Shown: positions 27,021 through 35,175 of the stretch, piece by piece
Layout: each line of letters opens with the position of its first letter
Numbering within the stretch: the first letter of the stretch is position 1
Assembly: GCA_038239485.1 (NCBI GenBank)
Contig: JBBSET010000023.1
Span: forward strand, 1 to 53,090
Reading direction: 5' to 3'
DNA: 53,090 nucleotides
Source: DASQEH01 sp038239485
GTDB lineage: Bacteria; Actinomycetota; Actinomycetes; Propionibacteriales; Nocardioidaceae
Notes under the pieces: generated by a model
Database searches by the model: none
Seen by the model: the letters and a program-made list of their open reading frames with translations, nothing else
What the model was told of the DNA's origin: nothing
Made by a program: the position numbers and the translations under genes

Positions 27021-27569
27021 TCAGACCGCCGGCGCCGCAGGGATACCCGTCAGGTCGAAGGTCTCCTGAGCCTCGTATCGTGGCCCACGCTCACCTGGCG
27101 ACCTGATGAACGACTCGACGAGTGCGACCTGCTCGACCAGCCAGGACGGCCCGGTGTAGCTGCCGAGTGACTCGACCACGCCGGTCAGGTCCCGCGCCGG
27201 CTTGGTCCTGGCCACCGTCAGATGGGGCTGCTGGTCGAGTGCGGCAACACGCCGCCAGCTGGCCGGTTCGACCGACACGCCGGCCCAGAGCACCCTCGCC
27301 CGGATGGCGGCAGGGAACGCCCCGGCCCCTGAGACGGCGACGTGGAACGGGGCCACGCGGGTCGCCCGGTCGGCCCAGCGCACCCGCTGTCGCTCCACCT
27401 CGTACGGCCCACACTCGCCGAGGAACTCGCAGGTGAGGTGCCATCGCGACGACGGCACCCACCTCAGCTGCGGCACCGCGTCCCGGAGAGGGTCGATGCG
27501 CTCGCCGAGATGCGCCTCGACATCGGGCGGCAGCACGACGGCGACGAAAAGTCGGTGGGCCGACGTCAC
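27021..27569 (-). CDS. thpR: RNA 2',3'-cyclic phosphodiesterase ThpR (2'-5' RNA ligase family)
   Basis: 182-residue 2H phosphoesterase. The two catalytic HxT motifs are H44-L-T46 (WHLTCEF) and H116-L-T118 (PHLTVAR). The GTG start overlaps the FKBP stop by four bases, so the two are co-translated. The family opens 2',3'-cyclic phosphates on RNA and can ligate 2'-5'. Length is normal. Confidence 0.88.
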   Translation of the reverse strand: MTSAHRLFVAVVLPPDVEAHLGERIDPLRDAVPQLRWVPSSRWHLTCEFLGECGPYEVERQRVRWADRATRVAPFHVAVSGAGAFPAAIRARVLWAGVSVEPASWRRVAALDQQPHLTVARTKPARDLTGVVESLGSYTGPSWLVEQVALVESFIRSPGERGPRYEAQETFDLTGIPAAPAV

Positions 27570-27937
27570 CTCACATCGACGAGGTCGACCACGAAGATCA
27601 GTGTCTCGCCAGGACCGATCGCGGCGCCGGCGCCGCGATCGCCGTAAGCGAGATCCGGAGGGATCATGAGACGGCGACGACCGCCGACCTTCATGCCCTC
27701 GATGCCACGGTCCCAACCAGTGATGACCTGGCCGACCCCGAGCCTGAACGCCAGCGGCTCGCCGCGATTGTAGGAGGCGTCGAACTCCTCGCCGCTCGAG
27801 TGGGCCACGCCGACGTAATGCGTGACGACAGTGCAGCCGACTGTGGCTTCGTCGCCCTCGCCGACGGTGATGTCGACGACCCCGAGGTCGGTAGGCGGGG
27901 GTGTGTCGGGGAAGTCGATCTCAGGCTTCTCAGTCAT
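27566..27937 (-). CDS. FKBP-type peptidyl-prolyl cis-trans isomerase
   Basis: 123-residue single-domain FKBP. Family segments: VVTHYVGVAHSSGEEFDASY, FRLGVGQVITGWDRGIEGMKVGGRRRLMIPP, LAYGDRGAG and the final TLIFVVDLVDV. No signal peptide, so cytosolic. ATG at 27937 (MTEK) preferred over one three codons earlier. Folding catalyst; overlaps thpR. Confidence 0.92.
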   Translation of the reverse strand: MTEKPEIDFPDTPPPTDLGVVDITVGEGDEATVGCTVVTHYVGVAHSSGEEFDASYNRGEPLAFRLGVGQVITGWDRGIEGMKVGGRRRLMIPPDLAYGDRGAGAAIGPGETLIFVVDLVDVR

Positions 27938-27981
27938 GGCCCACACCCTAGTTCGCCGACGGCACCAGTACCGGCTCCCGG

Positions 27982-28413
27982 CTACTGCGCGTGCGAGACG
28001 TACGACTCGAGCTGGTCGCGCTCGAACTCGAGCTCGCTGATTCGGGACTTGACCAGGTCACCGATCGACACGATGCCGAGGAGCTCCCCGTCGACCACCA
28101 CGGGCACGTGCCTGATCCGGTGCTTCGTCATCAGCAGCATCAGGTCCTCGACCGTGTCGTCGGGTGAGGCAGTGCGCACCTTCGCGGTCATGATCGAGCT
28201 GACGGGATGGTCGAGTACACCGGTGCCCTCGACGAGGCCCCGCACCACGTCGCGCTCGGACACGATGCCGGACAGCGCGGCCTCGTCGGTGCTCACCACG
28301 ACGGCGCCGACGTTGTGCTCGCCGAGCACGGCGATGAGATCGCGGACGCTGTGCTCGGGCGACACGGTCACCACGCTGCTCCCCTTGGACTTGAGCACTT
28401 CCCTGATGTGCAT
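27982..28413 (-). CDS. CBS-domain pair protein
   Basis: 143-residue protein made of two CBS domains (about 8-62 and 74-130): GAVVVSTDEAALSGIVSERDVVRGL and IRHVPVVVDGELLGIVSIGDLVK. CBS pairs bind adenine nucleotides and act as energy sensors. ATG at 28413 is chosen because GAGGAG lies 5 bases upstream; a GTG two codons earlier would overlap that site. Single-CBS-pair proteins like this are common in actinobacteria; target unknown. Confidence 0.88.
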   Translation of the reverse strand: MHIREVLKSKGSSVVTVSPEHSVRDLIAVLGEHNVGAVVVSTDEAALSGIVSERDVVRGLVEGTGVLDHPVSSIMTAKVRTASPDDTVEDLMLLMTKHRIRHVPVVVDGELLGIVSIGDLVKSRISELEFERDQLESYVSHAQ

Positions 28414-28516
28414 CGTCACTCCTCGGGCAGGTTTTCCACGTCCTCTGCTCCGACGGTAGCCAACTTAGGCTGCCCGCGATAGGGGGACGCCCACCTCGGC
28501 CTGTCACAATGCCCAC

Positions 28517-29275
28517 GTGACCACACTGGTACGACAGGCGCAGGCGCGCCGGACGGCGAGGTCGTGGCCGCCACTGACCGTCGTCGCCGTCGTGGTCGGC
28601 TGGATCACGACGGTCCTCGTGCTCGACTCGCATGCGACGCACCCGATGCAGCGGCTGCTGGGCCTCGGCACGTGGGTCGTCCTGCTGGTTGTCGGCAGCC
28701 GGGAGACTCCGCTCGTGCGCATGCAGACCGCAGTGGTGGTCGTCTTCGCGTCGGTCGTGGAGTTCACCTTCTCCCCGCTGCTCGGCGTGTACGTCTACCG
28801 GTTCCACAATGTGCCGATGTACGTCCCGCCTGGTCATGGGCTCGTCTACCTCGCGGCCCTCGCGATCGGCAGGACCGTCCTGGTTCGGACGCGGACGACC
28901 CTGTGCATGACACTGGCCCTGCTGGCGATCGGCTGCTGGGCGGCGTACGGTCTGGTGCTGTCGCCTCGGCAGGACGTCCTAGGGGCGTTCTGGTTCGTCT
29001 GCCTGGCCGGTTTCATGGTCCTTGGCCCGTCGCGAGGCCTGTACGTCGGCGCAGCCGTCGTGGTGACGTATCTCGAGCTGGTCGGCACGTCGCTCGGAAC
29101 CTGGGCCTGGCAGCCGCACGACCCGACCGGCCTGGTCTCGATCGGCAACCCGCCGTCAGGGGCACCAGGGGGATACGGCTGGTTCGACCTGGCCGCGCTG
29201 CTGCTCGCGCCAAGGCTCCTCGGCGTGCTCCGGAGCGTCCCGTTGGCCCGGAGACTCAGTCGCGTGAGTCGTTGA
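28517..29275 (+). CDS. Unrecognised polytopic membrane protein
   Basis: 252-residue protein with about seven predicted membrane helices, starting with GTG at 28517. Loops contain VYRFHNVPMYVPPGHGLVY and NPPSGAPGGYGWFDLAALL, suggesting a conserved family, but I cannot name it. It is divergent from the CBS gene, and its 3' end overlaps the convergent hisN by 20 bases. Confidence 0.7.
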   Translation: MTTLVRQAQARRTARSWPPLTVVAVVVGWITTVLVLDSHATHPMQRLLGLGTWVVLLVVGSRETPLVRMQTAVVVVFASVVEFTFSPLLGVYVYRFHNVPMYVPPGHGLVYLAALAIGRTVLVRTRTTLCMTLALLAIGCWAAYGLVLSPRQDVLGAFWFVCLAGFMVLGPSRGLYVGAAVVVTYLELVGTSLGTWAWQPHDPTGLVSIGNPPSGAPGGYGWFDLAALLLAPRLLGVLRSVPLARRLSRVSR

Positions 29276-30167
29276 GATCGTCCGTGGAGCCAGGCCCGGT
29301 GGCGCGCTGGCGGCGGGCGTCAAGGTCGTGCACCCGGTCGCCGCGGTCGTCGGGGGACGCGCCGTCGGTGTCCGACTCCGGGAGTGTCCCGACGTAGGCC
29401 AGCACGTGGTCGTGCAGCCTGCCGTTGGTGGCGAGCGCGTTGCCGCCCAGCGGCCCCGGGGTCCCGTCGAAGCCGGTGAACCGCCCACCCGCCTCCTCCA
29501 CGATGACACTCAGCGCGGCCATGTCGTGCAGGGCGAGCTCGGGCTCCAGCGCGATGTCGACGGCACCCTCGGCCACCAGCATGTAGGACCAGAAGTCGCC
29601 GAACGCCCGGCTCCGCCAGCAGCGCTGGGTCAGTGCCATGAACTCCCCACCCCGCTCGATCGCATCCCAGCCGGCGTAGGAGGAGTACGACACCGACGCC
29701 TCCGCGAGGCTGGAGACGTCCGACACCCGGCACGGCTGCGCCGCAAGCAGCGACCGGCCGGTCCACGCTCCGCCTGTCCTCGACGCCCACCAGCGCCGAC
29801 CCAGCGACGGGGCCGACACGACGCCCGCGACGACGACGTCCTCGACCATCAGCGCGATCAGGGTGGCCCAGACGGGCACACCACGGACGAAGTTCTTGGT
29901 GCCGTCGATCGGGTCGACCACCCACCGACGCGAGCCCCAGCCGGTCACGCCACCCTCCTCGCCGACGACGGCGTCGCGGGGGCGGGCCCGGCCGAGGGTA
30001 CGACGGATGCCGTTCTCGACCGACTGGTCCGCGTCGGTCACCGGCGTGAGATCCGCCTTGTCGACCACATGCAGGTCCTGGGACTTGAAGCGGTCCATGG
30101 TGATGGAGTCGGCGTCGTCGGCCAGCACATGAGCCAGGCGGAGGTCATCGGTGTGCTCGGACGGCAT
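29256..30167 (-). CDS. hisN: Histidinol-phosphatase HisN (inositol monophosphatase family)
   Basis: 303-residue Mg-dependent phosphatase. Metal site residues seen: E70-E71 (GEEGG), D85 and D88 in DPIDGTKNF, and the later Asp in ALHDMAAL. The first 260 residues match actinobacterial HisN, which removes phosphate from L-histidinol phosphate. The final 40 residues are an acidic, probably disordered extension. Its 3' end overlaps the convergent membrane-protein gene by 20 bases, within that extension. Inositol-1-phosphatase activity is the alternative. Confidence 0.88.
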   Translation of the reverse strand: MPSEHTDDLRLAHVLADDADSITMDRFKSQDLHVVDKADLTPVTDADQSVENGIRRTLGRARPRDAVVGEEGGVTGWGSRRWVVDPIDGTKNFVRGVPVWATLIALMVEDVVVAGVVSAPSLGRRWWASRTGGAWTGRSLLAAQPCRVSDVSSLAEASVSYSSYAGWDAIERGGEFMALTQRCWRSRAFGDFWSYMLVAEGAVDIALEPELALHDMAALSVIVEEAGGRFTGFDGTPGPLGGNALATNGRLHDHVLAYVGTLPESDTDGASPDDRGDRVHDLDARRQRATGPGSTDDLNDSRD

Positions 30168-30307
30168 GTCGTCAGGCTACGGCTCGCCTGCCGCTGCCAG
30201 GCCCGGGACGCGCGGCTCGGCGCGCATACCTAGCCCTTAGGTCCAGTTGTGATTACCTGACTACCGTGCGGTACTAGAACCATCTCTGCTTGTCGGGAAG
30301 GGCCACG

Positions 30308-30868
30308 ATGTTCAACCAAATCCACGGGCTCCCGCTCCACCCCCTCGCGGTCCATGCCGCTGTCGTCTCCGTGCCACTCTCGGCGCTCCTCGGCATCCTC
30401 TTCGTCGTCCCGCGCACCAGGGCCTGGTCGCGCATCCCGCTCGTCGTCGTGTCGGTCGGCGCCCTGGTGGCGCTCTTCGTGGCGCGGCAGAGCGGCCTCG
30501 CCTTCAAGAAGTCCCTGAAGATCGACACGTACCCGGCCCCGGTCCCGCAGCTGATCGCCACGCACCAGCACCGGGCCGGGATCTTGATGTTGTTCATGCT
30601 GGTCTTCGTCATCATCGCGATCGTGGCGTACTACCTGTCTCGCGATGCCGCGACATTCACTGGTGCCCGCGCGATCAGCATGTCCGCCGTCATCGTCGTG
30701 GCCGCCGTGGTGGTCTCGTTCCAGACCTATCTGGTCGGCGACATCGGCTCGAAGGCGGTCTGGAACCCGGATGGCACCCGGAACTTCGGCTCGTCGCCCA
30801 TCACCAAGCACGCCGCGCGGACGACATCGCTCTCGCAGCGCTCGAACGGCGGCTCAGTCGTCGTCTGA
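30308..30868 (+). CDS. DUF2231 family membrane protein
   Basis: 186-residue membrane protein with four helices. The N-terminal GLPLHPLAVHAAVVSVPL carries the two conserved His residues of DUF2231, proposed to bind metal or heme. The C terminus is hydrophilic. ATG at 30308 follows GAAGGGC. The 3' end overlaps the convergent rsgA by 15 bases. A 140-base gap upstream separates it from divergent hisN. Confidence 0.8.
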   Translation: MFNQIHGLPLHPLAVHAAVVSVPLSALLGILFVVPRTRAWSRIPLVVVSVGALVALFVARQSGLAFKKSLKIDTYPAPVPQLIATHQHRAGILMLFMLVFVIIAIVAYYLSRDAATFTGARAISMSAVIVVAAVVVSFQTYLVGDIGSKAVWNPDGTRNFGSSPITKHAARTTSLSQRSNGGSVVV

Positions 30869-31855
30869 GCGTTCCCGGCTGGCCAGCAGCCGCCGGAACG
30901 ACTCCACCCTCTCGGCCTCGACCCGGCCGTCGGCCACGGCGTCGTCGAGGGCGCACTCCGGCTCGGACTCTCCGTGGGTGCAGCCGCGCGGGCAGTCGAC
31001 CGTCAGCGCGTCGAGGTCGTCGAAGGCCTTGATCAGCTGACGAGGGTCCACATGGGCCAGCCCGAAGGACCGGATGCCCGGCGTGTCGACGACCCAGCCT
31101 CCCGACGGCAGCTCGAGGGCGTACGCCGACGTGGAGGTATGCCGCCCGCGACCCGTCACGATGTTGACGTGGCCGGTGGTGCGGTGTGCCTCCGGTACCA
31201 GCGCGTTGACCAGGGTGGACTTCCCAACCCCTGAGTGGCCGACGAGCACGCTGACCTGGTCGCGGAGGACCTCCCGCAATGGGTCGAGGTCCCCACCGCG
31301 CTCGGCGACGACGTACGACACCCCCAGCGGCCGGTAGATGCCCAGCAGCGTCTCGGGGTCCGCGAGGTCCACCTTCGTGAGGCACAGCAGCGGCCGGAGC
31401 CGGGCGTCGAAGGCAGCCACCAGGCAGCGGTCGATCAGACGCGGCCGGGGCTCCGGGTCGGCCACCGCGGTGACGACGACCAGCTGGGTCGCGTTCGCGA
31501 CAACGATCCGCTCGACCGGATCGGTATCGTCGGCCGTCCTGCGCAGCACGGTCGTGCGCGCCTCGACCTCGACGATGCGGGCCAAGCTGCCGGGGTCGCC
31601 CGTCGCGTCGCCGACCAGCCGGACATGATCGCCGACAACGACCCCCTTGCGGCCGAGCGGGCGCGACTTCATCGCCGTCACCGTCCTGGTCTCGCCGCCT
31701 TCGGTGACGGTCACGGTGAACCGGCCGCGGTCCACTGTGACCACGAACCCGGTCACGGCGCCGTCGTAGGTCGGCCGGTCCTTGGTCCGCGGCCGGGTCC
31801 GTCTGCGCGGGCGGTCGTACTTGCTGGGGTCCTCCGGGTCGTAGCGCGGACTCAC
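30854..31855 (-). CDS. rsgA: Ribosome small-subunit-dependent GTPase RsgA
   Basis: 333-residue circularly permuted GTPase acting in late 30S assembly. Order: OB fold (about 30-95), G4 TKVD (160-163), G1 GHSGVGKST (206-214), G3 DTPGIRSFG, then a zinc site CPRGCTHGESEPEC. The GTG start overlaps the aroA stop by three bases. Length is normal. The aroA-rsgA pair is conserved in actinobacteria. Confidence 0.95.
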   Translation of the reverse strand: MSPRYDPEDPSKYDRPRRRTRPRTKDRPTYDGAVTGFVVTVDRGRFTVTVTEGGETRTVTAMKSRPLGRKGVVVGDHVRLVGDATGDPGSLARIVEVEARTTVLRRTADDTDPVERIVVANATQLVVVTAVADPEPRPRLIDRCLVAAFDARLRPLLCLTKVDLADPETLLGIYRPLGVSYVVAERGGDLDPLREVLRDQVSVLVGHSGVGKSTLVNALVPEAHRTTGHVNIVTGRGRHTSTSAYALELPSGGWVVDTPGIRSFGLAHVDPRQLIKAFDDLDALTVDCPRGCTHGESEPECALDDAVADGRVEAERVESFRRLLASRERSDDD

Positions 31856-33120
31856 GTGAGCATGGCCAGCCAGGCGGCCGCGAAGTCGGGAAAGGTCTTG
31901 GACGTGGAGGCGATGTCGTCGATCGACATCCCCGGGACGACGAGTCCGAGGACGGCGCCGGCGTGCGCCATCCGGTGGTCGGCATAGGTATGGAAGACCC
32001 CACCGCTCAGTGGCCCAGGCGCGACGGCCAGCCCGTCGTCGGTCTCGACCGCGCCGCAGCCGCGGGCGGTCAGCTCAAACGCCAGTGCGGCCAGCCGGTC
32101 GGTCTCGTGGCCCCGTAGGTGGGCTATCCCCCGTAGGTGGGACGGCGAGGCCGCCACGGCGGCCACCGCGGCGATCACCGGGGTCAGCTCGCCCACGTCG
32201 TGGAGGTCGAGATCGACTCCGTCGACCGTGTCCCCCCCGGTCACGGTCAGCCCCTCGGGCGTGAGGTCGACCGTCGCGCCCATCATGGCAAGAACCTCTC
32301 GGAGCCGGTCTCCTGCCTGCGCGGTGCGCGACGGCCAGCCTCGCACGAGGACGCTGCCGCCGGTGACCGCTGCGGCGGCCAGGAACGGCGCCGCGTTGCT
32401 GAGGTCCGGTTCCACTTGTTCGTCGAGGGCTGCGACGAGTCCGGGGGTCACCACCCAGCGGTTCGGCTCGCTGTCGTCGACGGCGACGCCTCTCGCTCGC
32501 AGCATGTCGATGCTCATCGCGATGTGCGGCATGGACGGGATCGGCTTGCCGTGATGGCGGATGTCGAGCCCACGGCGGTACCGTGCCCCTGCCAACAGCA
32601 GCGCCGAGACGAACTGGCTCGAGGCCGAGGCGTCGATATCGACGATCCCGCCCTCGACCCGGCCGGAGCCCTCGATCACGAAGGGCAGGGCCCTGGCACC
32701 GGTGTCGATCGCGACGCCGAGGCCGCGCAGTGCGCCCAGGATCGCTCCCATCGGCCGCTCGCGAGCCCGTGGGTCACCGTCGAAGCTGACCGAGCCGGTC
32801 GCGAGCGCCGCGACCGGAGGGACGAACCGCATTACCGTGCCTGCCAGGCCGCAGTCGATCTCCGCCGGCCCGGCGAGGGGTTGTGGGACGACGGTCACCC
32901 CCGTCGTCGACCGCGCGACCACGACCCCGAGCGACGCCAGAGCCGAGGCCATCAGCTGCGTGTCGCGGGCGAGGAGCGGGTTCGTGAGGCGCGACGGTCC
33001 CTCGGCGATGGCGGACAGCAGCAGTGCCCGGTTGGTGATGGACTTGGAGCCGGGAACGTCGAGCTGCGCGTGAACCGGTGCGGCGGCCAGGGGAGCATCC
33101 CACGGGCTCGCCACGAGCAT
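31852..33120 (-). CDS. aroA: 3-phosphoshikimate 1-carboxyvinyltransferase (EPSP synthase)
   Basis: 422-residue enzyme of the shikimate pathway: shikimate-3-phosphate plus PEP gives EPSP. Family segments: VPGSKSITNRALLLSA at the N terminus, CGLAGTVMRF, SSQFVSALLLAG, RHHGKPIPSMPHI and YADHRMAHAGAVLGL. ATG at 33120 (MLVASPWDAP) is chosen; the open frame extends upstream but without family similarity. Translation of rsgA is coupled to it. Confidence 0.95.
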   Translation of the reverse strand: MLVASPWDAPLAAAPVHAQLDVPGSKSITNRALLLSAIAEGPSRLTNPLLARDTQLMASALASLGVVVARSTTGVTVVPQPLAGPAEIDCGLAGTVMRFVPPVAALATGSVSFDGDPRARERPMGAILGALRGLGVAIDTGARALPFVIEGSGRVEGGIVDIDASASSQFVSALLLAGARYRRGLDIRHHGKPIPSMPHIAMSIDMLRARGVAVDDSEPNRWVVTPGLVAALDEQVEPDLSNAAPFLAAAAVTGGSVLVRGWPSRTAQAGDRLREVLAMMGATVDLTPEGLTVTGGDTVDGVDLDLHDVGELTPVIAAVAAVAASPSHLRGIAHLRGHETDRLAALAFELTARGCGAVETDDGLAVAPGPLSGGVFHTYADHRMAHAGAVLGLVVPGMSIDDIASTSKTFPDFAAAWLAMLT

Positions 33121-33122
33121 GC

Positions 33123-33626
33123 TCAGCTCGGTGTGAGCTTGCTCGCCTGCTTGGCCGCCTGCCGCTTGGCGCGTCCCGCACTCTGCTTGGCGAGCCACGC
33201 GAGGCTCGGTTTGCCCTCAGTGTCGACGCTGGCAAGCAGCAGCCCACCGATCATCGAGACGTTCTTGAAGAAGTGCACCTGCTGGTTGGCGCGCTGCTGA
33301 GAGTCGTGCTCCTCCCAGAAGCGGTGTCCGGCCAACGTCGTCGGTACCAGCGTTGCCGCCAGCGCCAGCGCGGACAGCCGTGGGACCCGGCCGGTCGCCA
33401 GCAGCAGGCCACCGACCACATGCACGGCGCCGTTGAGCTGGACCAGCTGCTGGGAGTTGAGGTTGAACGGCAGCGACTGGGTCGCCATGTTGGCGACCGG
33501 CTCGAGCTTCTCGGTGACCGGCGCCGCGCGCTCGGCCAGCTGGTCGCTGTGCCTCAGTGAGTTGATGCCGCCGGAGATGAACATCGACGCCAGCATTGGA
33601 CGAGCAATTCGTCGGACGAGAACCAT
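33123..33626 (-). CDS. DoxX family membrane protein
   Basis: 167-residue protein with about four hydrophobic segments. The N terminus VRRIARPMLASMFISGGINSL and HVVGGLLLATGRVPRLSALAL are typical of DoxX/DUF417-like proteins. A basic C-terminal tail (KRQAAKQASK) follows. It ends two bases before the aroA start, so the two genes probably share a transcript. Physiological role unknown. Confidence 0.8.
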   Translation of the reverse strand: MVLVRRIARPMLASMFISGGINSLRHSDQLAERAAPVTEKLEPVANMATQSLPFNLNSQQLVQLNGAVHVVGGLLLATGRVPRLSALALAATLVPTTLAGHRFWEEHDSQQRANQQVHFFKNVSMIGGLLLASVDTEGKPSLAWLAKQSAGRAKRQAAKQASKLTPS

Positions 33627-33640
33627 GGCGACATTGTTGC

Positions 33641-34960
33641 CTATGGAGCCAACCGGTGCAGGTCGCGGGGGAACAAAGTCGCCTGCCGGATGTTCTCCGC
33701 CTCGAGGAGTCGAGCCGTCCAGCGCTCCAACCCGATGGCGAAGCCGCCATGCGGCGGCATCCCGTAGCGGAAGGTGTCGAGATAGCTCTGGTAGGCACCC
33801 TGCTCGTCCCCGCGGGCGGCCAGGGCGGCGACGTAGTCGTCGTAGCGGTGCAGCCGCTGCCCGCCGGTGACCAGCTCGAGACCGCGGAAGATCAGGTCGA
33901 AGGAGTTCGACCAGGTCGGATCGTCAGGCTGTGGATGGGTGTAGAAGGCGCGTTTGGCCAGCGGATAGCCCTCGACCGCGAGGAAGTCGCTGCCGTGCTC
34001 GCTGCGGGCCCAGTCCCCGAGTGCCCGCTCGTGAGCCGGTGCCAGGTCGGGCTCGTCCGCGGGGGCGCCGACGAGCCGAAGCGCTTCCCGGAAATGGATC
34101 ACGGGTATCTCGTCGGGCACGACCGGGATGTCCGCGCCGAGCAGCGACACCGCCGAGCCCGCCCGCCGGTGGATCGTCGCGACTATGCCGGCCAGCAGGT
34201 CGCGGAGCACTGCGAGCACGTCGCGGTGGTCGCGGATGAAGCCGAGCTCGACGTCGAGGGAGACGTACTCGGCGAGGTGCCGGACGGTGTCATGGGGCTC
34301 TGCCCTGAACACCGGCCCGACCTCGTACACCCGCTCGAACATCCCCACGCACATCTGTTTGTAGAACTGGGGCGACTGGGCCAGGTAGGCAGGACGCCCG
34401 AAGTAGTCGACCTCGAACACGTTCGCGCCGGACTCGGTTGCCGACTCGACCAGCTTCGGTGTCTGGATCTCGGTGAAGCCCAGCTCGTCGAGGGTATGCC
34501 GGAAGCCGTGCAGGGATGCCGCCGCGAGCTGCCAGGTGGCGAGCTGGCGTGGGTGCCGCCAGGTCACCTGGGCGTGGTCGAGCATCGTCGGCAGGCTGGC
34601 GGAGATCGTCGGGCGCCACAGCTCGAGCGGCGGCGTCGCCGCCGGGTCGGTCAGCGCAGTGATCTGAGGTTCGACGATCTCGACGCCCCCGGGGGCCTGC
34701 CGGTTGACGCTGACCTTCCCGACCACGTCGACCGTGGTCTCCTCAGTCAGCTGCTCGACCTGCTGGAGGACGTCGGAATCGCGGACCACGACCTGGGCGG
34801 TGCCCGAGCGGTCCCGGACGACGACGAAGGTCAAGCCGGACAGCCGCCGCCGGCGGTGGACCCAGCCGCTCAGGCGGACGGTCGTGCCCGGCCGGTCAGC
34901 ATGCGACGCGAGGTCGGCAGCAAGAGTTCTGGTCGGCGTGGTCGAAGCGGTCGTTGCCAT
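33641..34960 (-). CDS. aspS: Archaeal-type aspartyl-tRNA synthetase (probably non-discriminating)
   Basis: 439-residue class II synthetase without the GAD insertion that makes ordinary bacterial AspRS near 590 residues, so it is the archaeal/eukaryotic type. The OB anticodon-binding domain covers about 25-105 (RLSGWVHRRRRLSG). Motif 2 is VFRAEPHDT and motif 3 GGFAIGLERW. H35 in GWVH and P90 in QAPGGVEI occupy the places where archaeal non-discriminating enzymes carry His and Pro, so it may charge both tRNA-Asp and tRNA-Asn (inference). ATG follows GGAGGG by 5 bases. A T-box-like leader precedes it. Confidence 0.9.
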   Translation of the reverse strand: MATTASTTPTRTLAADLASHADRPGTTVRLSGWVHRRRRLSGLTFVVVRDRSGTAQVVVRDSDVLQQVEQLTEETTVDVVGKVSVNRQAPGGVEIVEPQITALTDPAATPPLELWRPTISASLPTMLDHAQVTWRHPRQLATWQLAAASLHGFRHTLDELGFTEIQTPKLVESATESGANVFEVDYFGRPAYLAQSPQFYKQMCVGMFERVYEVGPVFRAEPHDTVRHLAEYVSLDVELGFIRDHRDVLAVLRDLLAGIVATIHRRAGSAVSLLGADIPVVPDEIPVIHFREALRLVGAPADEPDLAPAHERALGDWARSEHGSDFLAVEGYPLAKRAFYTHPQPDDPTWSNSFDLIFRGLELVTGGQRLHRYDDYVAALAARGDEQGAYQSYLDTFRYGMPPHGGFAIGLERWTARLLEAENIRQATLFPRDLHRLAP

Positions 34961-34969
34961 CTGGTCCCT

Positions 34970-34988
34970 CCGGGGTCGGCTGCCCCGG
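34970..34988 (-). promoter_or_regulatory. Hairpin touching the aspS ribosome site
   Basis: A perfect 6-bp stem (CCGGGG, 7-base loop, CCCCGG on the minus strand) ends inside the GGAGGG ribosome site at 34966-34971. It begins right after the T-box antisequestor helix, so it could be the expression platform that hides the ribosome site. This is inference. Confidence 0.4.
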
Positions 34989-35175
34989 GGTGTGGGCGAC
35001 GGGCAAGTCGCTGTGCCACCACACCTTCACCGTCGCAGAGCGCCGGCCTCGGTTCACATCACAGGCTCGGGAGTGTCTTCGCCGCGGGCTCGGAGTCCGC
35101 TTTGCAGCGACCAGCGGCTCTCTGTGCTCCGAGGGTCCTACGGCTACTTGTCTCTGTCGTTGCCTGGGCCTGAGT
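34989..35175 (-). ncRNA. T-box riboswitch-like leader, Asp (GAC) specifier
   Basis: Read on the minus strand, the leader has all main T-box parts. The stem I base is CAGGC (35162-35166, or 35168-35172) with GCCTG (35062-35066). The specifier loop has AAGTA on the 5' side and GAAGACAC on the 3' side, with GAC at 35075-35077. Next come helix GCCG/CGGC (35141-35144 with 35081-35084), helix CTCGGAG/CTCCGAG (35127-35133 with 35089-35095), and an AGAGAG bulge with a CCGC/GCGG distal hairpin. Last is the antisequestor: GGTGTGG (35019-35025), bulge TGGCACA (35012-35018), GCGAC/GTCGC, CCACACC (34989-34995). TGGC pairs with the GCCA end of tRNA-Asp. Confidence 0.8.
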
